64,000 nt of DNA from Lachnospiraceae bacterium (GCA_910574885.1 CAJTDD010000017.1:1-64000); one strand, 5' to 3'; shown: positions 33,082 to 43,401, counted from the first letter of the stretch. Program-made: numbers and translations. Notes: generated from the sequence alone by a model not told the origin.

Positions 33082-33618
33082 TTATACAAGCTCAATCAGA
33101 ACTTCCATAGCAGCATCGCCCTTACGCTGGCCAATCTTAACGATTCTTGTATATCCGCCGTGACGGTTCTCATACTTTGGAGCAATCTCATCAAAGAGCT
33201 TCGCTACAAGGTCTACCTGCTTGGTGTTCCTCTTTCTTCCCGCTGCCTTCTGCGGCACATCCTTTACAGGATACAGGACTTTCAGCATCTGACGGCGTGC
33301 GTGCAGCCTGCTTGGCTTATCCTTCTTAATCTTCTTGTCTACTTCGTCGTAAACCGTAACCTTCTTGCCGTCCACAACTTCTTTCACTCTCTTGCCGTCC
33401 TTGTCCTTGCGGGCAACCTTAGCCTTTACGGTAACTTCCTCGTAATTGTCTCTCTCTCTTACTGCCATTGCAATCAGGCCTTCCGCAATCTTACGGATTT
33501 CTTTTGCCTTTGCTTCGGTAGTCACAATCCTTCCATGGTTAATCAAAGCTGTTACCTGATTTCTCAGCAATGCTTTTCTCTGGCTGGACGTCCTGCCCAG
33601 CTTTCTATACTTAGCCAT
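33082..33618 (-). CDS. rplQ: 50S ribosomal protein L17
   Basis: Last gene of the alpha-operon segment. 178 aa against about 120 in most bacteria: the conserved ends ([21 protein letters not shown] and [24 protein letters not shown]) flank a lysine-rich insertion of about 55 residues (about 65-120, [21 protein letters not shown]...). The long form is common in Lachnospiraceae. L17 lies near the peptide exit tunnel on the large subunit. It follows rpoA with a 92-bp gap and precedes the operon terminator. Confidence 0.97.
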   Translation of the reverse strand: MAKYRKLGRTSSQRKALLRNQVTALINHGRIVTTEAKAKEIRKIAEGLIAMAVRERDNYEEVTVKAKVARKDKDGKRVKEVVDGKKVTVYDEVDKKIKKDKPSRLHARRQMLKVLYPVKDVPQKAAGRKRNTKQVDLVAKLFDEIAPKYENRHGGYTRIVKIGQRKGDAAMEVLIELV

Positions 33619-33710
33619 CTTTCTTTTCCTCCATTTCTACACTTGGTTACGCTTCTTCGGGCTTACTAGCCAAATGCTTCCACCGCACCCTTCGGATTTA
33701 CCGGTGAAAC

Positions 33711-34670
33711 TTACTCTTCGCCTCTGCTCAACCCTAATCCCAACTCATCTAACTTCGCAAGCACTTCCTCTAACGACTTCCGTCCAAGATTCCGCACTTT
33801 CATCATATCTTCCGGCGTCCTGTTGGTCAGCTCTTCTACCGTATTGATTCCTGCCCTCTTCAAACAGTTGAAGGAACGGACAGACAATTCCAGCTCGTCG
33901 ATACTCATCTCAAGGACTTTCTCTTTCTCATCGTCCTCTTTCTCAATCATGACCTCCGCAGCCTGAGCCACCTCTGAAAGGTCGATAAAGAGCTTCAGAT
34001 GCTCGCTCAATACTTTAGCCGCAAGGCTGACCGCCTCATCCGGAAGCAATGTCCCATTGGTATATACGTCTAATGTCAATTTGTCAAAATCTGTAATCTG
34101 TCCGACACGCGTGTTCTCTACCGTAAGGTTCACACGCTCCACCGGGGTATAGATAGAATCAATCGGAATCACTGCGATCGGCAATTCATCATTCTTATTC
34201 TTGTCAGAACTTACATAGCCCCTGCCCTTTGTGATGGTCAGTTCCATATATAACTTACTGTCTGCCCCGCCGTTCAATGTCGCAATAACCGTCTCCGGAT
34301 TCATGATCTCAATATCCTGATCCACCTGAATATCCGCCGCCGTGACAACGCCTTCTCCCTCAAACTCGATATAGGCGGTCTTTGGTTCATCTGTGTCGCA
34401 TGTATTCTTGATTGCCAGGGACTTCAAGTTCATGATAATCTCTGTAACATCTTCCTTAACACCCGGAATCGAACTAAACTCGTGAAGAACGCCGTCAATC
34501 TTCACCTGACTGATCGCAGCGCCAGGCAGAGATGAAAACATAATCCTTCTCAGAGAATTCCCTAATGTCGTACCGTATCCTCTCTCAAGAGGCTCTACAA
34601 CAAATTTTCCATATTTCTTATCTTCTGAAATCTCAGTTATCTCAATATTGGGTTTATTAAAATCAAACAC
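33711..34670 (-). CDS. rpoA: RNA polymerase alpha subunit
   Basis: 319 aa from a GTG start (then [13 protein letters not shown]), which lies eight bases after AGGAGG; the GTG nine bases upstream falls inside that site. The N-terminal domain dimerises and assembles beta/beta' ([20 protein letters not shown]...SLPGAAI). The C-terminal domain (about 255-310, [32 protein letters not shown]) binds UP elements and regulators. An acidic linker (about 238-252) joins them. Standard gene order rpsM-rpsK-rpsD-rpoA-rplQ. Confidence 0.97.
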   Translation of the reverse strand: MFDFNKPNIEITEISEDKKYGKFVVEPLERGYGTTLGNSLRRIMFSSLPGAAISQVKIDGVLHEFSSIPGVKEDVTEIIMNLKSLAIKNTCDTDEPKTAYIEFEGEGVVTAADIQVDQDIEIMNPETVIATLNGGADSKLYMELTITKGRGYVSSDKNKNDELPIAVIPIDSIYTPVERVNLTVENTRVGQITDFDKLTLDVYTNGTLLPDEAVSLAAKVLSEHLKLFIDLSEVAQAAEVMIEKEDDEKEKVLEMSIDELELSVRSFNCLKRAGINTVEELTNRTPEDMMKVRNLGRKSLEEVLAKLDELGLGLSRGEE

Positions 34671-34700
34671 TAAGTCCACCTCCTGTGGTGTTACGGTTTA

Positions 34701-35294
34701 TTATTTAGAATACAGCTCGACAATCAACATCTCATCTACAGGAACATCGATGACATCACGCCTCGGAAGCTCCTTTACTGTCCCTTTCAGATTCTCAAGG
34801 TCAGCATCCAGCCATTCCGGAACAAGACGTCCTCCTGTAGCTTCCACAATCTCCTTATATCTCGGAGAGCTTTTATGCTTTTCTTTGATTTCAATCACAT
34901 CCCCTGCCTTAATCAGATAAGAAGGGATGTTGATCTGCTTTCCGTTTACCAGAACATGCTTGTGGTCAACGATCTGCCTTGCCTCACGTCTTGTCCTTGC
35001 AAGACCTAAACGGAATACGACGTTATCCAATCTTGACTCTAAGAGCCTCATCAGGTTCTCACCGGTCATGCCGCTCATGCGCTGCGCCTTCTCGAAATAG
35101 TTCCTGAATGGCTTCTCTAATACGCCGTAGATGAATTTTGCTTTCTGCTTCTCACGTAACTGGAGACCATACTCACTCATTTTCCGATTGGTTCTTTTTA
35201 ACTGTCTGTTCGACTTCTTATCAATTCCCAAATAAACCGGATCCATGCCAAGGGATCTGCATCTTTTCAGAACCGGGACTCTATTCACTGCCAT
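34701..35294 (-). CDS. rpsD: 30S ribosomal protein S4
   Basis: 197 aa. Primary 16S rRNA-binding protein and, in many bacteria, translational repressor of the alpha operon. The S4 RNA-binding domain is at about 92-150 ([40 protein letters not shown]). The N-terminus is unusually short and lacks the zinc-type cysteines ([22 protein letters not shown]), the C-minus form. The 82-bp gap upstream contains a GTTCTTC...GAAGAAC hairpin. Confidence 0.97.
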   Translation of the reverse strand: MAVNRVPVLKRCRSLGMDPVYLGIDKKSNRQLKRTNRKMSEYGLQLREKQKAKFIYGVLEKPFRNYFEKAQRMSGMTGENLMRLLESRLDNVVFRLGLARTRREARQIVDHKHVLVNGKQINIPSYLIKAGDVIEIKEKHKSSPRYKEIVEATGGRLVPEWLDADLENLKGTVKELPRRDVIDVPVDEMLIVELYSK

Positions 35295-35328
35295 GTTATA
35301 TTACTCCTCCTATTTTTCTAATAAGGTT

Positions 35329-35354
35329 GTTCTTCTCGCCTTCGCTCGAAGAAC
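35329..35354. repeat. GTTCTYCG hairpin in the rpsK-rpsD gap
   Basis: GTTCTTC-TCGCCTTCGCTC-GAAGAAC, one of three related hairpins in the superoperon gaps (others at 36458 and 44972), all with a CTCG/GCGA-rich inner part. Confidence 0.5.
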
Positions 35355-35376
35355 GGGTAAAAATCTAAGCTCGAAG

Positions 35377-35772
35377 CTAAACTCTTCTGCGCTTTGGTGG
35401 ACGGCATCCGTTGTGCGGTACAGGAGTAACGTCCTTAATGCTGGTTACATCAATTCCACATGCCTGAAGGGCACGAATCGCTGCTTCTCTACCTGAACCT
35501 GGTCCCTTTACCATAACATCAACGGATTTCAGACCATGTACCAATGCCGCCTTAGCCGCTGTCTCAGCCGCCATCTGCGCTGCATAAGGGGTAGATTTCC
35601 TTGAACCTCTAAATCCCAGACCGCCTGCACTTGCCCATGAAAGTGCGTTACCCTGTGCATCTGTCAATGTAACGATGGTATTATTAAAAGATGACTGGAT
35701 ATGTGCTTGTCCGCGTTCAACGTTTTTCTTGACACGTTTTTTTGTCACTTTCTTTGTAACTTTCTTTGCCAT
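35377..35772 (-). CDS. rpsK: 30S ribosomal protein S11
   Basis: 131 aa, platform of the small subunit. Diagnostic [30 protein letters not shown] and the C-terminal [18 protein letters not shown]. It has the lysine-rich N-terminus ([15 protein letters not shown]) usual in Firmicutes. 44 bp after rpsM. Confidence 0.97.
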   Translation of the reverse strand: MAKKVTKKVTKKRVKKNVERGQAHIQSSFNNTIVTLTDAQGNALSWASAGGLGFRGSRKSTPYAAQMAAETAAKAALVHGLKSVDVMVKGPGSGREAAIRALQACGIDVTSIKDVTPVPHNGCRPPKRRRV

Positions 35773-35816
35773 AATAAAACTAACCTACTCTTTCCTTTTT
35801 ATTTTTTCATTTTATG

Positions 35817-36185
35817 CTATTTCTTTTTATTCGCAACAGTTCTCTTAGGTCCTTTTCTGGTTCTTGCGTTGGTCTTCGTCTTCTGACCACGGACCGGAAG
35901 TCCCTTCCTATGACGGATTCCTCTATAGCATCCGATTTCCTGCAGTCTCTTGATGTTCAGCGCAATCTCTCTTCTCAAGTCACCTTCTACCATCTGTGTC
36001 TCATCGATGACCGCGCTGATCTTCTTAACATCCTCGTCCGTAAGATCTCTGCAGCGAATGTCTGGATCAACCCCTGCCTCTGCCAGAATACGGTTAGAAC
36101 TTGCCCTGCCGATTCCGTAGATATAAGTTAATCCGATTTCAACACGTTTGTCTCTTGGTAAATCTACACCTGCGATACGAGCCAT
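35817..36185 (-). CDS. rpsM: 30S ribosomal protein S13
   Basis: 122 aa starting at [14 protein letters not shown]; a five-residue upstream extension overlaps the ribosome-binding site TGGAGGAAATTCAC and is rejected. Contains [14 protein letters not shown] and the C-terminal [23 protein letters not shown] tail that contacts tRNA. S13 forms bridges to the large subunit. Confidence 0.97.
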   Translation of the reverse strand: MARIAGVDLPRDKRVEIGLTYIYGIGRASSNRILAEAGVDPDIRCRDLTDEDVKKISAVIDETQMVEGDLRREIALNIKRLQEIGCYRGIRHRKGLPVRGQKTKTNARTRKGPKRTVANKKK

Positions 36186-36555
36186 GTGAATTTCCTCCAT
36201 TTTTCTAAAAATTCTTTTACTGTTTACATACTGTCTTTAATAGGGACTTTAAGGATTCCCCTTTTGTCCAGGCGTGTTTCGGTATCCACGCCCTTTCCGG
36301 CCACCGAATGAACCATCCGGTAATGACGGGCCGGCATTAGAAGCAATATACGAAGGATGTTCACCGGCTACAGGTGCTCCTTGTATATCAAATAGTCTAC
36401 ACGCTCCCTGGCGTGTCAGTACTATCAGCCGCCTAATTTGATGCATAAGTCGATGATGTTCTCTTCGCTGTCGCTCAGAGAACGGCCTTCTCACTAAGTT
36501 CATCCTGCGCGCCCTGCGCTTGGATTCACTAAGTGTTCAGTGCCACTGCCACTGC
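36186..36555 (-). other. 370-bp insertion-like gap between rpmJ and rpsM
   Basis: This gap is normally a few dozen bases. No supported gene: an 84-aa minus-strand frame (to 36503) is basic and low-complexity and has no ribosome-binding site. It contains a GTTCTCT...AGAGAAC hairpin (36458-36483) and CACTAAGT/ACTTAGTG arms around 36495-36535 that resemble the hairpin-repeat family found in other gaps of this operon. It probably holds decayed repeat copies. Confidence 0.5.
36458..36483. repeat. GTTCTYCG hairpin in the rpmJ-rpsM gap
   Basis: GTTCTCT-TCGCTGTCGCTC-AGAGAAC, the same plan as 35329-35354, and followed by CGGCC as at 44972-45026. Confidence 0.5.
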
Positions 36556-36669
36556 CTAGCCCTGACGCTGCTTATGCTTGGGATTCTCGCAAATGATGCG
36601 AACGCTTCCTTTTCTCTTAATTACTTTGCATTTTTCGCAAATTGGTTTTACTGATGATCTAACCTTCAC
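36556..36669 (-). CDS. rpmJ: 50S ribosomal protein L36
   Basis: 37 aa from a GTG start 10 bases after AAAGGAGG. The sequence [16 protein letters not shown]...[14 protein letters not shown] is the zinc-binding (C+) form with ligands Cys11, Cys14, Cys27 and His33. It lies between infA and rpsM, as in most Firmicutes. The short length and GTG start make it easy to miss. Confidence 0.96.
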   Translation of the reverse strand: MKVRSSVKPICEKCKVIKRKGSVRIICENPKHKQRQG

Positions 36670-36871
36670 GTCAAATCCTCCTTTCATCCATTGCTATGCC
36701 AACATTCTACCTGCGTATTTGCCAGACAGGCTATAAGAAGTACACAAATCCTATAAAAATGCCCGAAAACACGCTTATATATTATAGCACCGCCTGTCAA
36801 GCAAAGTCAATAGACAATTTCATATATTTCCAAATATATTTCCGGCTTTCTCCAGCAAGAAAGCCCGGCTC

Positions 36872-37090
36872 CTACTTATCTCTCCAGATGATTCTTCCCT
36901 TGGACAAGTCATAGGGTGACAGTTCCAGCGTTACCTTGTCTCCCGGCAGAATCTTGATAAAATTCATTCTCAGCTTCCCGCTGATGTGGGCCAGCACCTG
37001 ATGTCCGTTCTCTAACTCCACCTGAAACATTGCGTTGGGCAGTTTCTCTACTACAGTTCCTTCGATTTCGATTACGTCAGCTTTTGACAT
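36872..37090 (-). CDS. infA: Translation initiation factor IF-1
   Basis: 72 aa, a single OB-fold ([35 protein letters not shown]...[14 protein letters not shown]). It binds the ribosomal A site during initiation. Overlaps the end of the KOW-protein gene by 19 bp, so the two are coupled. The 202-bp stretch to rpmJ is AT-rich with one weak hairpin and no gene. Confidence 0.97.
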   Translation of the reverse strand: MSKADVIEIEGTVVEKLPNAMFQVELENGHQVLAHISGKLRMNFIKILPGDKVTLELSPYDLSKGRIIWRDK

Positions 37091-37341
37091 GTCTTACTTT
37101 CCTCCATACTCCATTCTTTTAAAATCCGTTTGATCGCTGTATCATCAGCAGCGGAGACGTCATGTTCCTTTAATATGGGCTGGACATGCTTCTTTTTCTT
37201 CTTTTTGAGATGCCCAAGTGTTCTAATGCCGCCATCCGCTAAATATACATATGTGTCGTCCTCTTCGATTATAACATAAACTTTTCCCTTGTCGTGGCCC
37301 GCTTTTGAGCGCGCAAGCATACCTGCCTTAAATCCCTCCAT
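37072..37341 (-). CDS. KOW-domain RNA-binding protein (L14e-like)
   Basis: 89 aa. The KOW motif is at about residues 5-45 ([33 protein letters not shown]), followed by a lysine run (LKKKKKKH) and a helical tail. Proteins of this type between map and infA are typical of Clostridia and resemble archaeal/eukaryal L14e; a ribosome-associated role is presumed. It overlaps infA and follows map by 18 bp. Confidence 0.85.
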   Translation of the reverse strand: MEGFKAGMLARSKAGHDKGKVYVIIEEDDTYVYLADGGIRTLGHLKKKKKKHVQPILKEHDVSAADDTAIKRILKEWSMEESKTCQKLT

Positions 37342-37359
37342 CGCTGCATCCTCCGTCTA

Positions 37360-38130
37360 CTAAAGCGCTGCATCTTGGTCTGTCAAGGTCAAAAGCCTTG
37401 GTTCTCCCTCTGTGATCAATACCGTATTCTCGTAGTGCGCGGAAAACTTATGGTCCTTTGTCACGACGGTCCATTTATCCTCCAGCCATTTCACTTCCCA
37501 GGTTCCCATATTGATCATCGGTTCAATCGCCAGGGTCATTCCAGCCCTGAGCTTCACGCCTTTTCTGTCCATCTTATAATTCGGTATCTGAGGCGGCTCA
37601 TGCAGTTCGGTCCCGATTCCATGTCCGCACAGGTCGCGTACCACTCCGTATCCGTACTTGCCGGCATGGCTGTCAATCGCTGCCGCAATATCACATAGAT
37701 GATTGCCAACTTTTGCAAACTTTATACCTTCAAAGAAGCATTCCCTCGTCACCCTGATCAGAGTTTCCGCCTCCTTGCTGATTTCCCCGATGCCGTAAGT
37801 CCTTGCGGCATCGGAGTGATATCCTTTATAGATTACGCCTGCATCCAGGCTTACGATGTCCCCCTCCTTTAGAATCCGGTGTTTATCCGGAATCCCGTGG
37901 ACGACTTCATCATTGACCGAAACACAGATTGACGCAGGATAGCCGTCATAGCCAAGGAAGGATGGGATACACCCATAGCTTCGGATGATATCCTCCCCCA
38001 GCCTGTCTATGTCCTTGGTACTCATTCCCGGATGAAGGGCTTTCTCTAACTCATTGTGAACAATCTCCAATATACGTCCGGCTTCTGTCATTAATTCAAT
38101 CTCTCTCGCCGATTTTATCGTAATTGCCAT
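37360..38130 (-). CDS. map: Methionine aminopeptidase, type I
   Basis: 256 aa. Removes initiator methionine from nascent proteins. Metal ligands are visible in VSLDAGVIYKGYHSDAARTY (two aspartates, about 97-108), CGHGIGTELHEPPQIPNY (His about 171), AIEPMIN (Glu) and the late SAHYENTVLIT (Glu). Ribosome-binding site AGGAGAG; 4 bp after adk. Confidence 0.96.
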   Translation of the reverse strand: MAITIKSAREIELMTEAGRILEIVHNELEKALHPGMSTKDIDRLGEDIIRSYGCIPSFLGYDGYPASICVSVNDEVVHGIPDKHRILKEGDIVSLDAGVIYKGYHSDAARTYGIGEISKEAETLIRVTRECFFEGIKFAKVGNHLCDIAAAIDSHAGKYGYGVVRDLCGHGIGTELHEPPQIPNYKMDRKGVKLRAGMTLAIEPMINMGTWEVKWLEDKWTVVTKDHKFSAHYENTVLITEGEPRLLTLTDQDAAL

Positions 38131-38134
38131 ATTC

Positions 38135-38779
38135 CTACTCTCCTAGAATATCCACAATCGTCTGGAATACATCGTTGATATCCACAGTCCCATCAACAGT
38201 CCTGAGAATGCCTGCATTCGTATAATAATCAATCAACGGTTGTGTCTGCTCATGGTAAACACCCAGGCGCTTCTTCACCGTCTCCGGCTTATCGTCGTCC
38301 CGCAGAATCAGTTCCTTTCCGCAGGCATCACAGATGCCCTCGGTCTTTGTCGGCGCATACTCCAGATGGTATGTAGCTCCGCATCCCACGCAGGCACGGC
38401 GTCCGGACATACGGTGTACGATATTCTCATCCGGCACATCTACGTCGATAGCATAATCCATCTTCTCGCCGATTGCTGCCAGCGCCTTATCTAATGCCTC
38501 TGCCTGAGGGATGGTCCGCGGGAAACCGTCCAGCACATACCCATTCTTACAGTCGTCCTGCTTTACCCTGTCTACCACCAGATCTACCACCAGCTCGTCC
38601 GGAACCAGAAGCCCCTGATCCATATACGTCTTCGCCTTATTGCCAAGTTCTGTCCCATTTTTAATGTTCGCCCGGAAAATGTCGCCGGTAGAGATATGAG
38701 GAATGTCGTATTTCGCGGCAATCTTCTTCGCCTGTGTCCCTTTGCCCGCTCCTGGGGCTCCTAACATGATAATCTTCAT
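38135..38779 (-). CDS. adk: Adenylate kinase
   Basis: 214 aa, long-lid form. P-loop [16 protein letters not shown] at the N-terminus, AMP-binding [12 protein letters not shown] (about 85), and a zinc-binding lid with CVGC and CDAC pairs (about 129-155). Interconverts ATP, ADP and AMP. In the usual secY-adk-map order, but separated from secY by 229 bp. Confidence 0.97.
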   Translation of the reverse strand: MKIIMLGAPGAGKGTQAKKIAAKYDIPHISTGDIFRANIKNGTELGNKAKTYMDQGLLVPDELVVDLVVDRVKQDDCKNGYVLDGFPRTIPQAEALDKALAAIGEKMDYAIDVDVPDENIVHRMSGRRACVGCGATYHLEYAPTKTEGICDACGKELILRDDDKPETVKKRLGVYHEQTQPLIDYYTNAGILRTVDGTVDINDVFQTIVDILGE

Positions 38780-39008
38780 AAGAAATGTTCCTCCTCTTTA
38801 TAGCATGATAACCCGCGAAAAGAATCCCGCGAGTTCTACGACAGAAAAGCTGCCACTGACAATCTGCCAAATGGCCGTATATAATAATGAATCCTGCAGC
38901 CCATCCTTCTCGGCACGGCAAGCCGCGCAACAGGCTGCCATAAGCTTCGCCGACGTGCCGATGATGCGGATGGCGCATACAGAATTCACTAAAATCAATA
39001 ATATAATA

Positions 39009-40325
39009 CTAGTTATTTAAAAAGCCTTTATAGTTACGGACAAGCATCTGCGACTCGATCTGCTTCATTGTCTCTAACACAACGCTGACAATAATGATAA
39101 GCGAAGTACCGCCGAAAGATACGCTCGCCCCCAGCCAGCCATTGAAGAAAATCGGGATTATCTGAATCACAATCAGCCCGCACGCTCCAATAAAGATGAT
39201 ATAATTCAAAATATTAGTTAAGTATTCAACCGTTGGCCTGCCAGGACGGATACCCGGCACGAACCCGCCGTTCTTCTTCATATTATTGGCAATCTCTAAC
39301 GGATTGAACGTAATAGAAGTATAGAAGTAAGCGAAAAATACGGTTAGGACAATATAGACTAACAATCCCCATGAATACTGAATCTTCTCCGGATTACACC
39401 AGTTCCCCTGGTTCAATCCTCTTAAAATCTCACTGCCTACGCCAGTCCCGTCTCCTTTTCCCAGAAATGATGCAATCACAATCGGGAACTGCATCAGGGA
39501 TGATGCGAAGATAATTGGAATGACTCCCGCAGTATTGACCTTCAGAGGAATATTCGTAGTACGTCCTCCATACATCTTCCTGCCTGCCATCTTCTGGGAG
39601 TAGGATACGGCAATCCTTCTTTCTCCCCCCTGCAGGATGACTACGAATACCACCAATAAGATGATAATGGCAAGAATCACGAGAACCGCAAGCCCTGCTG
39701 ACGCAATCGGTTTATCTTTCACAAACTGATCAAACAGTGATGTCATATCACTTGGCACTCTTGAAACAATGTTGATAACCAGGACGATAGAGATACCGTT
39801 TCCAACGCCCTTCTCCGTAATCCGCTCGCCGATCCACATCAAAAATGCGGAACCTGCCGTCAATGTCAGGACAACAATCGCAGCATTCACGAAATTGAAC
39901 TTCACCAGAAGCCCCTGGCGTCCGAACCCTACTGCCATCGCCGTAGACTCAAACAGCGCAAGCCCTACCGTAAGGTAACGGGTAATCGCTGCAATCTTCT
40001 TCCGCCCGTCCTCGCCTTCCTTCTGCATCTCTTCCAGCTTAGGGATGGCGATTGTGAGAAGCTGCATGATGATGGATGACATAATGTACGGCGTAATACT
40101 TAATGCAAATACGGACATCTGTTCAAAAGAGCCACCAGTGAAAGCGTTAAACAAGTTAAACGCTTCACCAGTGTTCTGTGCGAAAAATTCTTTGATATAA
40201 TTGGAATTTACTCCAGGCGTCGGTAATTGGGAGCCAATTCTAATTACAACCAGCATCAAAAACGTATAGACAATCTTATTACGGATGTCTTTGATCTGGA
40301 ATGCTTTCCGAAATGTCTCTAACAT
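39009..40325 (-). CDS. secY: Preprotein translocase subunit SecY
   Basis: 438 aa with ten membrane helices, the channel of the Sec translocon. Signatures: IRIGSQLPTPGVN near the N-terminus, ALSITPYIMSSIIMQLL (about 75-91), and the cytoplasmic loop EEMQKEGEDGRKKIAAITRY. Start codon overlaps the rplO stop by one base. The 229-bp gap to adk (38780-39008) has a weak hairpin (38812-38837) but no convincing gene. Confidence 0.97.
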   Translation of the reverse strand: MLETFRKAFQIKDIRNKIVYTFLMLVVIRIGSQLPTPGVNSNYIKEFFAQNTGEAFNLFNAFTGGSFEQMSVFALSITPYIMSSIIMQLLTIAIPKLEEMQKEGEDGRKKIAAITRYLTVGLALFESTAMAVGFGRQGLLVKFNFVNAAIVVLTLTAGSAFLMWIGERITEKGVGNGISIVLVINIVSRVPSDMTSLFDQFVKDKPIASAGLAVLVILAIIILLVVFVVILQGGERRIAVSYSQKMAGRKMYGGRTTNIPLKVNTAGVIPIIFASSLMQFPIVIASFLGKGDGTGVGSEILRGLNQGNWCNPEKIQYSWGLLVYIVLTVFFAYFYTSITFNPLEIANNMKKNGGFVPGIRPGRPTVEYLTNILNYIIFIGACGLIVIQIIPIFFNGWLGASVSFGGTSLIIIVSVVLETMKQIESQMLVRNYKGFLNN

Positions 40326-40765
40326 TAGATCACCTCTGCTTTTCCACCTACAGCCTCAATCTTCTCTACAGCAGTTTTGCTGAATGCGTTGGCCTGTACA
40401 GTCAGTTTCTTCGTCAGTTCACCGTTACCAAGAATCTTAACGCCATCTCTTGGATTCTTAACGATTCCCTGTTCGATCAACGTCTCTACAGAAACAACAG
40501 CGTCATTATCAAACACTTCAAGAGCATCGATATTAATACCAACGATTGTCTTGGAATTACGGTTCGTAAATCCTCTCTTTGGTATTCTTCTATATAACGG
40601 CATCTGACCGCCTTCAAAGCCCGGCCTTGTTGCTCCGGAACGAGCCTTCTGGCCTTTGTGTCCTTTACCGGCTGTCTTTCCGTTACCAGAACCGTGTCCA
40701 CGCCCTCTTCTGAAATTATCACTCTGTTTTGCTCCATCCGCAGGTTTTAAGTTTGATAAATCCAT
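40325..40765 (-). CDS. rplO: 50S ribosomal protein L15
   Basis: 146 aa. Gly/Lys/Arg-rich N-terminal extension ([20 protein letters not shown]) that threads into 23S rRNA and a globular C-terminal domain ([36 protein letters not shown]). Ribosome-binding site AGGAGGTGTCACA. Overlaps secY by one base. Confidence 0.97.
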   Translation of the reverse strand: MDLSNLKPADGAKQSDNFRRGRGHGSGNGKTAGKGHKGQKARSGATRPGFEGGQMPLYRRIPKRGFTNRNSKTIVGINIDALEVFDNDAVVSVETLIEQGIVKNPRDGVKILGNGELTKKLTVQANAFSKTAVEKIEAVGGKAEVI

Positions 40766-40790
40766 TGTGACACCTCCTTATCCGATATAA

Positions 40791-40970
40791 TTATGCTTCC
40801 TCTACTTTTACCAGGTGTGAAACCTGTTTAACCATTCCTCTGGTCGCCGCATTGTCCGGCAGGACAACTGTCTTGTTGAGCTTCCTAAGCCCCAATGCTT
40901 CTACAGTCTTTTTATGCTTAGGTACGGCGCCAATCGTGGATTTTACTAATGTAACCTTTAAATCTGCCAT
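40791..40970 (-). CDS. rpmD: 50S ribosomal protein L30
   Basis: 59 aa ([20 protein letters not shown]...[20 protein letters not shown]), a ferredoxin-like small rRNA-binding protein. AAGGAGGCAGATTCAG precedes the ATG. It lies between rpsE and rplO as in all spc operons. Confidence 0.97.
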   Translation of the reverse strand: MADLKVTLVKSTIGAVPKHKKTVEALGLRKLNKTVVLPDNAATRGMVKQVSHLVKVEEA

Positions 40971-40984
40971 CTGAATCTGCCTCC

Positions 40985-41494
40985 TTAGCCTAAAATCTCT
41001 TCAATGGATTTACCGCGAAGACGTGCTACCTCTTCCGGAGTCTTAATCTGGCGTAACCCTGCGATGGTAGCAAGGACAACGTTCTGCTTATTGTTGGAAC
41101 CAAGAGATTTCGTACGAATATTCTTGATTCCTGCCATCTCGATTACGGCACGCGCCGGGCCTCCGGCGATTACTCCTGTACCTTCCGGAGCCTTTTTAAG
41201 CAGTACGGATGCGCCTCCGAATTTTCCGGTAAAATCATGTGTGATACTCTCATTATCATCCAATGCTACGGTAATAAGGTTCTTCGCAGCATCTTCTTTT
41301 CCTTTGCGGATTGCTTCCGGAATCTCAGTAGCTTTCCCTAAACCTGCACCAACATGGCCATTTCCATCGCCGACAACTACTAAAGCTGTGAATCTCATAT
41401 TACGGCCACCTTTAACAACTTTGGTTACACGCTTAATTGACACTACTTTCTCATTTAATTCCAGTGAATTAGCATCAATACGTTCTTGTTTCAT
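40985..41494 (-). CDS. rpsE: 30S ribosomal protein S5
   Basis: 169 aa. Double-stranded-RNA-binding-like N-terminal domain ([33 protein letters not shown]) and S5 C-terminal domain. Contributes to decoding accuracy; the spectinomycin-site loop KVVKGGR is intact. Follows rplR by 14 bp. Confidence 0.97.
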   Translation of the reverse strand: MKQERIDANSLELNEKVVSIKRVTKVVKGGRNMRFTALVVVGDGNGHVGAGLGKATEIPEAIRKGKEDAAKNLITVALDDNESITHDFTGKFGGASVLLKKAPEGTGVIAGGPARAVIEMAGIKNIRTKSLGSNNKQNVVLATIAGLRQIKTPEEVARLRGKSIEEILG

Positions 41495-41508
41495 GTGTGC
41501 TCCTCCTT

Positions 41509-41877
41509 CTAGAAATTCAACCCAGCTTCTCTAGCTGCGTCTGCTAATGCCTGAATCTTACCATGGTATATAAAGCCGCCTCTGTCAAAGACTACATCCT
41601 TAATACCTTTTTCGATTGCCTTTTCTGCAATCACTTTGCCTAAATATGCTGCTGCATCAACGTTGTTAGTCTTTTCTAAGTTTGCTTTCACATCTTTCTG
41701 AAGAGTGGAAGCGGAAACCAGAGTATTTCCAACTGTATCGTCAATAATTTGAGCATACATATGATTATTGCTTCTAAACACAGCCAAACGCGGGCACTCA
41801 GGCGTGCCGCTCAAACGGTTGCGGATTCTTCTGTGTTTTCCTGCGCGAACTTCACTTCTTGATTTTTTGCTAACCAT
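41509..41877 (-). CDS. rplR: 50S ribosomal protein L18
   Basis: 122 aa from the ATG of [24 protein letters not shown]; a GTG six bases upstream overlaps the spacer of the ribosome-binding site and is less likely. Binds 5S rRNA with L5. Core [19 protein letters not shown] and C-terminal [26 protein letters not shown] are conserved. Confidence 0.97.
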   Translation of the reverse strand: MVSKKSRSEVRAGKHRRIRNRLSGTPECPRLAVFRSNNHMYAQIIDDTVGNTLVSASTLQKDVKANLEKTNNVDAAAYLGKVIAEKAIEKGIKDVVFDRGGFIYHGKIQALADAAREAGLNF

Positions 41878-41894
41878 TTTCACACTCTCCTTAC

Positions 41895-42437
41895 TTATTT
41901 CTTACCAGTCTTACCAACTTTACGTCTGATTACTTCATCAGCATACTTAATTCCCTTGCCCTTATATGGCTCCGGTCTTCTCTTGTCTCTGATTTCAGCT
42001 GCGTATTGGCCTACTTTTTCTTTATCGATACCTTTAACGACGATTTTGTTCTGTCCTTCTACAACAGTCTCCACGCCCTCCGGATCTGTCATTTCAACTG
42101 GGTGAGAATATCCAAGACTCAATGTGAGCTTACTTCCGGACTTTGCAGCCCTGTAACCAACGCCGTTTACTTCCAGAACCTTCTGGTATCCTTCTGTAAC
42201 ACCTACGACCATGTTGTTCACCAGCGTCCTTGTAAGGCCGTGTAAAGATTTCATCTTCTTTAAGTCGTTCGGTCTTGTTACAACGACTGTGTCGCCGTCT
42301 AATTTAATCTCCATCTCTGTCGGAAGTTCTCTTTCAAGTGTTCCTTTTGGACCTTTTACAGTCACTTTATTATTTTCCGCAATCTCAACGGTCACTCCCG
42401 CCGGGATTGTAATCGGCAGTCTTCCTATACGTGACAT
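41895..42437 (-). CDS. rplF: 50S ribosomal protein L6
   Basis: 180 aa; two tandem L6 folds (about 10-80 and 90-165), ending [26 protein letters not shown], which contacts the sarcin-ricin region. AGGAGGATATAGGT precedes the ATG. Upstream is the 362-bp gap with triplicated hairpin repeats, an unusually long interruption for an spc operon. Confidence 0.97.
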   Translation of the reverse strand: MSRIGRLPITIPAGVTVEIAENNKVTVKGPKGTLERELPTEMEIKLDGDTVVVTRPNDLKKMKSLHGLTRTLVNNMVVGVTEGYQKVLEVNGVGYRAAKSGSKLTLSLGYSHPVEMTDPEGVETVVEGQNKIVVKGIDKEKVGQYAAEIRDKRRPEPYKGKGIKYADEVIRRKVGKTGKK

Positions 42438-42799
42438 ACCTATATCCTCCTTAACTTAGATTTTCGGAGCAGAACTTCGCGCCTGCTCTGTTTTCAGTTG
42501 CTGTGAGTACTTGGTGAGGTATTCCCCGAACCTAGTACGAACGCACATCGCAACACTTAATGAGGTTTTTCACGAATTTAGTGTTGTGATGTTTCCTTTG
42601 CTGCAAGTACTTGGTGAGGTATTCCCCGAACCTAGTACGAACGCACATCGCAACACTTAATGAGGTTTTTCACGAATTTAGTGTTGTGATGTTTCCTTTG
42701 CTGCAAGTACTTGGTGAGGTATTCCCCGAACCTAGTACGAACGCACATCGCAACACTTAATGAGGTTTTTCACGAATTTAGTGTTGTGATGCTTCTTTG
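42438..42799 (-). other. 362-bp repeat-filled gap between rpsH and rplF
   Basis: No gene. The gap is almost wholly composed of a 100-bp unit repeated three times plus short flanks; see the repeat entry. rplF must be translated from its own ribosome-binding site downstream of the repeats, and the transcript has to pass six mismatched hairpins. Confidence 0.75.
42506..42793 (-). repeat. Three tandem 100-bp double-hairpin repeats
   Basis: Copies begin at 42506, 42606 and 42706, virtually identical, period exactly 100. Each holds two imperfect inverted repeats: GTACTTGG...CCTAGTAC and CAACACTTAAT...ATTTAGTGTTG, each with a single mismatched pair in the same place and a loop containing TGAGG and CGAA. 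The third copy ends a few bases before the rpsH stop. Related copies occur at 48037 and 45073 in other gaps of the same operon. Confidence 0.9.
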
Positions 42800-43201
42800 T
42801 TACCAGATATAGCAAAGAACCTCTCCGCCTACGCCGAGCTTTCTTGCTTCTTTGTCTGTGATCACGCCCTTATTTGTGGAAATGATCGCTGTGCCAAGTC
42901 CGCCGAATACCTTAGGTACATCAGCACTTCCTGCGTATACACGAAGACCTGGTTTGGAAATACGTTTCAGGCCTGTGATAACTTTCTCATTCTTGTCCGC
43001 ACCGTATTTCAATGTGATGTGAAGCGTCTTGAACACGCCGTCCTCTACGATGTCGTATTTCTCAATGTAACCCTCGTCCAGTAAGATATTCGCTATCGCA
43101 AGCTTCATCTTGGAAGATGGCACATCTACTGTATCATGTTTAGCAGTATTCGCATTACGGATTCTTGTAAGCATATCTGCGATTGGATCAGTCATAGTCA
43201 T
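42800..43201 (-). CDS. rpsH: 30S ribosomal protein S8
   Basis: 133 aa from [16 protein letters not shown], eight bases after GGAGGAAAAG; an upstream extension (MVRRKRI) overlaps that site. Binds 16S rRNA helix 21 and is the repressor of spc-operon translation in other bacteria. C-terminal [39 protein letters not shown] is conserved. Confidence 0.97.
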   Translation of the reverse strand: MTMTDPIADMLTRIRNANTAKHDTVDVPSSKMKLAIANILLDEGYIEKYDIVEDGVFKTLHITLKYGADKNEKVITGLKRISKPGLRVYAGSADVPKVFGGLGTAIISTNKGVITDKEARKLGVGGEVLCYIW

Positions 43202-43215
43202 GATTCTTTTCCTCC

Positions 43216-43401
43216 TTACCAACTTGCTTTTTTAACGCCTGGAATCTGTCCTTTGTATGCCAGCTCACGGAAGCAAACACGGCAGATACCATATTTTCTC
43301 AAATATGCATGTGGACGTCCACAGATCCTGCAGCGGTTGTATTCTCTGGTCGAGAACTTCTGCTTTTTCTGCTGCTTGATTTTCATTGCTGTCTTAGCCA
43401 T
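43216..43401 (-). CDS. rpsN: 30S ribosomal protein S14, zinc type (S14Z)
   Basis: 61 aa with two C-x2-C pairs (CRIC and CRVC) binding zinc, the short Firmicutes type. N-terminal [23 protein letters not shown] and C-terminal [13 protein letters not shown] are typical. Located between rplE and rpsH with 12-14 bp gaps. Confidence 0.97.
   Translation of the reverse strand: MAKTAMKIKQQKKQKFSTREYNRCRICGRPHAYLRKYGICRVCFRELAYKGQIPGVKKASW

Noticed and set aside
36249-36503. 84-aa minus-strand ORF between rpmJ and rpsM as a gene
   Set aside because: Basic, low-complexity sequence without a ribosome-binding site, lying over hairpin-rich DNA.
38798-38998. 66-aa minus-strand ORF between secY and adk
   Set aside because: TTG start with no ribosome-binding site; not a known gene at this position and partly covered by a hairpin.
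42506-42793. Regular 100-bp repeats as a CRISPR array
   Set aside because: The units are contiguous with no unique spacers, and no cas genes are near.
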